NCBI GenBank assembly: GCA_002773475.1
Contig: PFBB01000031.1
Location: forward strand, 2,011-14,315
Reading direction: 5' to 3'
Source of the DNA: Candidatus Harrisonbacteria bacterium CG10_big_fil_rev_8_21_14_0_10_44_23
Lineage (GTDB): Bacteria; Patescibacteriota; Minisyncoccia; UBA6257; 1-14-0-10-44-23
Length of the DNA: 12,305 nucleotides
Made by a program: the position numbers and the translations under genes. The notes under the pieces were generated by a model. That model did not search any database, had not been told where the DNA came from, and was given only the letters and a program-made list of their open reading frames with translations. Shown piece by piece: positions 11,206-12,305 of the stretch. Positions within the stretch are counted from its first letter, which is position 1. Every line of letters begins with the position of its first letter.

Positions 11206-12305
11206 ATGCCCTTAAAAAGAGGCAATTTTGAGTGTGATGTGGCAATAATTGGCGGCGGGATAATCGGAACGGCACTGCTCTATACTTTAGCCAAATACAG
11301 CAACATCAAATCTATAGCCCTATTTGAAAAATACCCAGAATTAGCTCGGGTTAATTCTAGTAGCACAAAAAACAGCCAGACCCTTCACTTTGGTGACATC
11401 GAGACCCATTTTTCCATCCGGAAGGTTCGTTTAGTGAAAGAGGCGGCAGAATATCTGGCCGCACTTTTAGAAAAACACAAACAGGGCCGGCTCTATCGCA
11501 AATTTCCCAAAATGCTTCTAGCGGTAGGAGAAAAAGAAATTACAACACTCAACGAACGCTTTCAGGAAATAAAAAACCTTTTTCCCAAACTTCAAAAGAT
11601 TGATGCAAAAGAGATCGCTAGACTAGAGCCACGGTTAATCAAAGGGCGGCCCAAAAATCAACCAGTTATCGCACTGTATAGCCCAGATGGGTTTGCCGTT
11701 AGGTTTGGTGCTCTAGCCCGACATTTCTCTAGAGAGGCGCAGAGGGAGAAAGGGAAAAAAATCGACGTGTTCCTAAACGAATACCTAAAAACCATCCAAA
11801 AAGACCGAGAGGGATATTTACTAAAAACATCAAAGCGTAGACTTCATGCTAAAGTGGTGGTTTTTGCTGCTGGTGCACACAGTCTAGTTTTTGCAAAGTT
11901 GCTGGGCTACGGCAAAGAAAAAGGAATTTTACCAATCGTTGGCAGCTTTTATTACAGCCGAATCCCGCTTCTAAAAACAAAAGTTTATACCGTCCAAGAC
12001 CCAGATTTACCCTTTATGCCTCTCCACGCCGATCCAGACATAAACAACCCCGACGAAACCCACATTGGGCCTATTCCTGGAATTATTCCCTTTCTTGAGA
12101 AATCTAAGCCCAGCACCTTAAAGGGGTTCTTGCGCACCTCGGTTTACAGCACCAAAGGGGTTGCGAGCTTGTTTGCTCTATTAGGGAAGCCCAAGGTCCT
12201 AAATTACAGTATTAATAGCCTTCTCCAACACACACCAATACTCGGCAAGCATCTTTTTATTAAAGAGGCCAGGAAAATCATTCCCTCTCTTCAATTAGAA
12301 GAAAT
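11206..12305 (+). CDS. FAD-dependent oxidoreductase (DAO fold, malate:quinone / 2-hydroxyacid oxidase-like), 3' end cut by window
   Basis: The frame is open from ATG 11206 to the window end (366 codons, no stop), so the C-terminus is missing. The N-terminus has a Rossmann FAD-binding motif DVAIIGGGIIG (11-21) and an acidic residue at the end of strand 2 (FEK, Glu41). It is followed by NSSSTKNSQTLHFGDIET (50-67), which resembles the pattern I associate with malate:quinone oxidoreductase-like proteins. A second FAD-fold element, VVVFAAGAHSL, lies at about 220-230. These features place it in the DAO (PF01266) superfamily. Such enzymes oxidise 2-hydroxy or amino acids and pass electrons to quinone or oxygen; Mqo and L-2-hydroxyglutarate oxidase are the nearest guesses. 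It follows the DedA-like gene by 41 nt with no clear promoter or Shine-Dalgarno between them, so it may share that transcript. The substrate is not assigned. Confidence 0.85.
   Translation, partial: MPLKRGNFECDVAIIGGGIIGTALLYTLAKYSNIKSIALFEKYPELARVNSSSTKNSQTLHFGDIETHFSIRKVRLVKEAAEYLAALLEKHKQGRLYRKFPKMLLAVGEKEITTLNERFQEIKNLFPKLQKIDAKEIARLEPRLIKGRPKNQPVIALYSPDGFAVRFGALARHFSREAQREKGKKIDVFLNEYLKTIQKDREGYLLKTSKRRLHAKVVVFAAGAHSLVFAKLLGYGKEKGILPIVGSFYYSRIPLLKTKVYTVQDPDLPFMPLHADPDINNPDETHIGPIPGIIPFLEKSKPSTLKGFLRTSVYSTKGVASLFALLGKPKVLNYSINSLLQHTPILGKHLFIKEARKIIPSLQLEE

Noticed and set aside
1..12305. tRNA, rRNA, CRISPR array, insertion sequence or att site
   Set aside because: No cloverleaf, conserved rRNA core, regularly spaced repeats, transposase or flanking repeats could be recognised.

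Overview
The window reads as a compact bacterial genome segment of roughly 40-45% GC (estimated by eye). It has 15 recognisable protein genes, almost no spacer DNA, and only one gene (a TrmH-type methyltransferase) on the minus strand. None of the 15 start codons has a GGAG, GAGG or AGGA Shine-Dalgarno core in the preceding 20 nt. Several genes instead carry a near-consensus TATAAT -10 box only 6-8 nt before the ATG, which predicts leaderless mRNAs. Together with the gene content and small membrane proteins of unknown function, this suggests a reduced-genome lineage such as Candidate Phyla Radiation/Patescibacteria. That assignment is an inference; no rRNA or lineage marker is present. Internal TGA codons are absent and one gene stops at TGA, so there is no sign of recoded TGA.

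Region 1 (1-3462) is a tight same-strand cluster: the C-terminal end of a CsoR/RcnR-type metal-sensing repressor, a membrane-anchored rhodanese-DUF1573 fusion, a second membrane-anchored DUF1573 protein, and a P1B-3 (CopB-type) copper-exporting ATPase with a His-rich N-terminus and a CPH motif. The gaps are 4, 18 and 3 nt, consistent with one operon. The likely logic is a repressor that senses metal (or sulfur) stress, a pump that removes copper, and two extracytoplasmic CxC proteins that handle metal or persulfide outside the membrane. This is the best candidate here for an undescribed system.

Region 2 (3463-4332) holds a cold-shock-domain protein with its own strong promoter, a roughly 80-nt leader and a perfect hairpin terminator, followed by a four-helix membrane protein of unknown function that ends in a second perfect hairpin.

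Region 3 (4333-7104) starts with the ribosome-associated GTPase TypA/BipA. Next comes a 39-residue, extremely basic protein with its own leaderless promoter, then a DedA-family membrane protein, also leaderless.

Region 4 (7117-9470) is a three-gene unit: an atypical Nramp-superfamily transporter lacking the canonical metal-binding motifs, a four-helix membrane protein, and a soluble conserved protein with a DPRGW...QWYCRYY...GRR signature that overlaps the previous stop by 4 nt.

Region 5 (9471-12305) carries a TspO/MBR-family protein that converges on a TrmH-like 2'-O-methyltransferase with a 2-nt gap. A divergent promoter region with a palindromic shared -10 follows, then a second, divergent DedA-like protein, and finally an FAD-dependent oxidoreductase resembling the malate:quinone/2-hydroxyacid oxidase group, cut by the window end. 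No tRNA, rRNA, CRISPR array, IS element or integration site was recognised, and no gene-free stretch exceeds about 175 nt.
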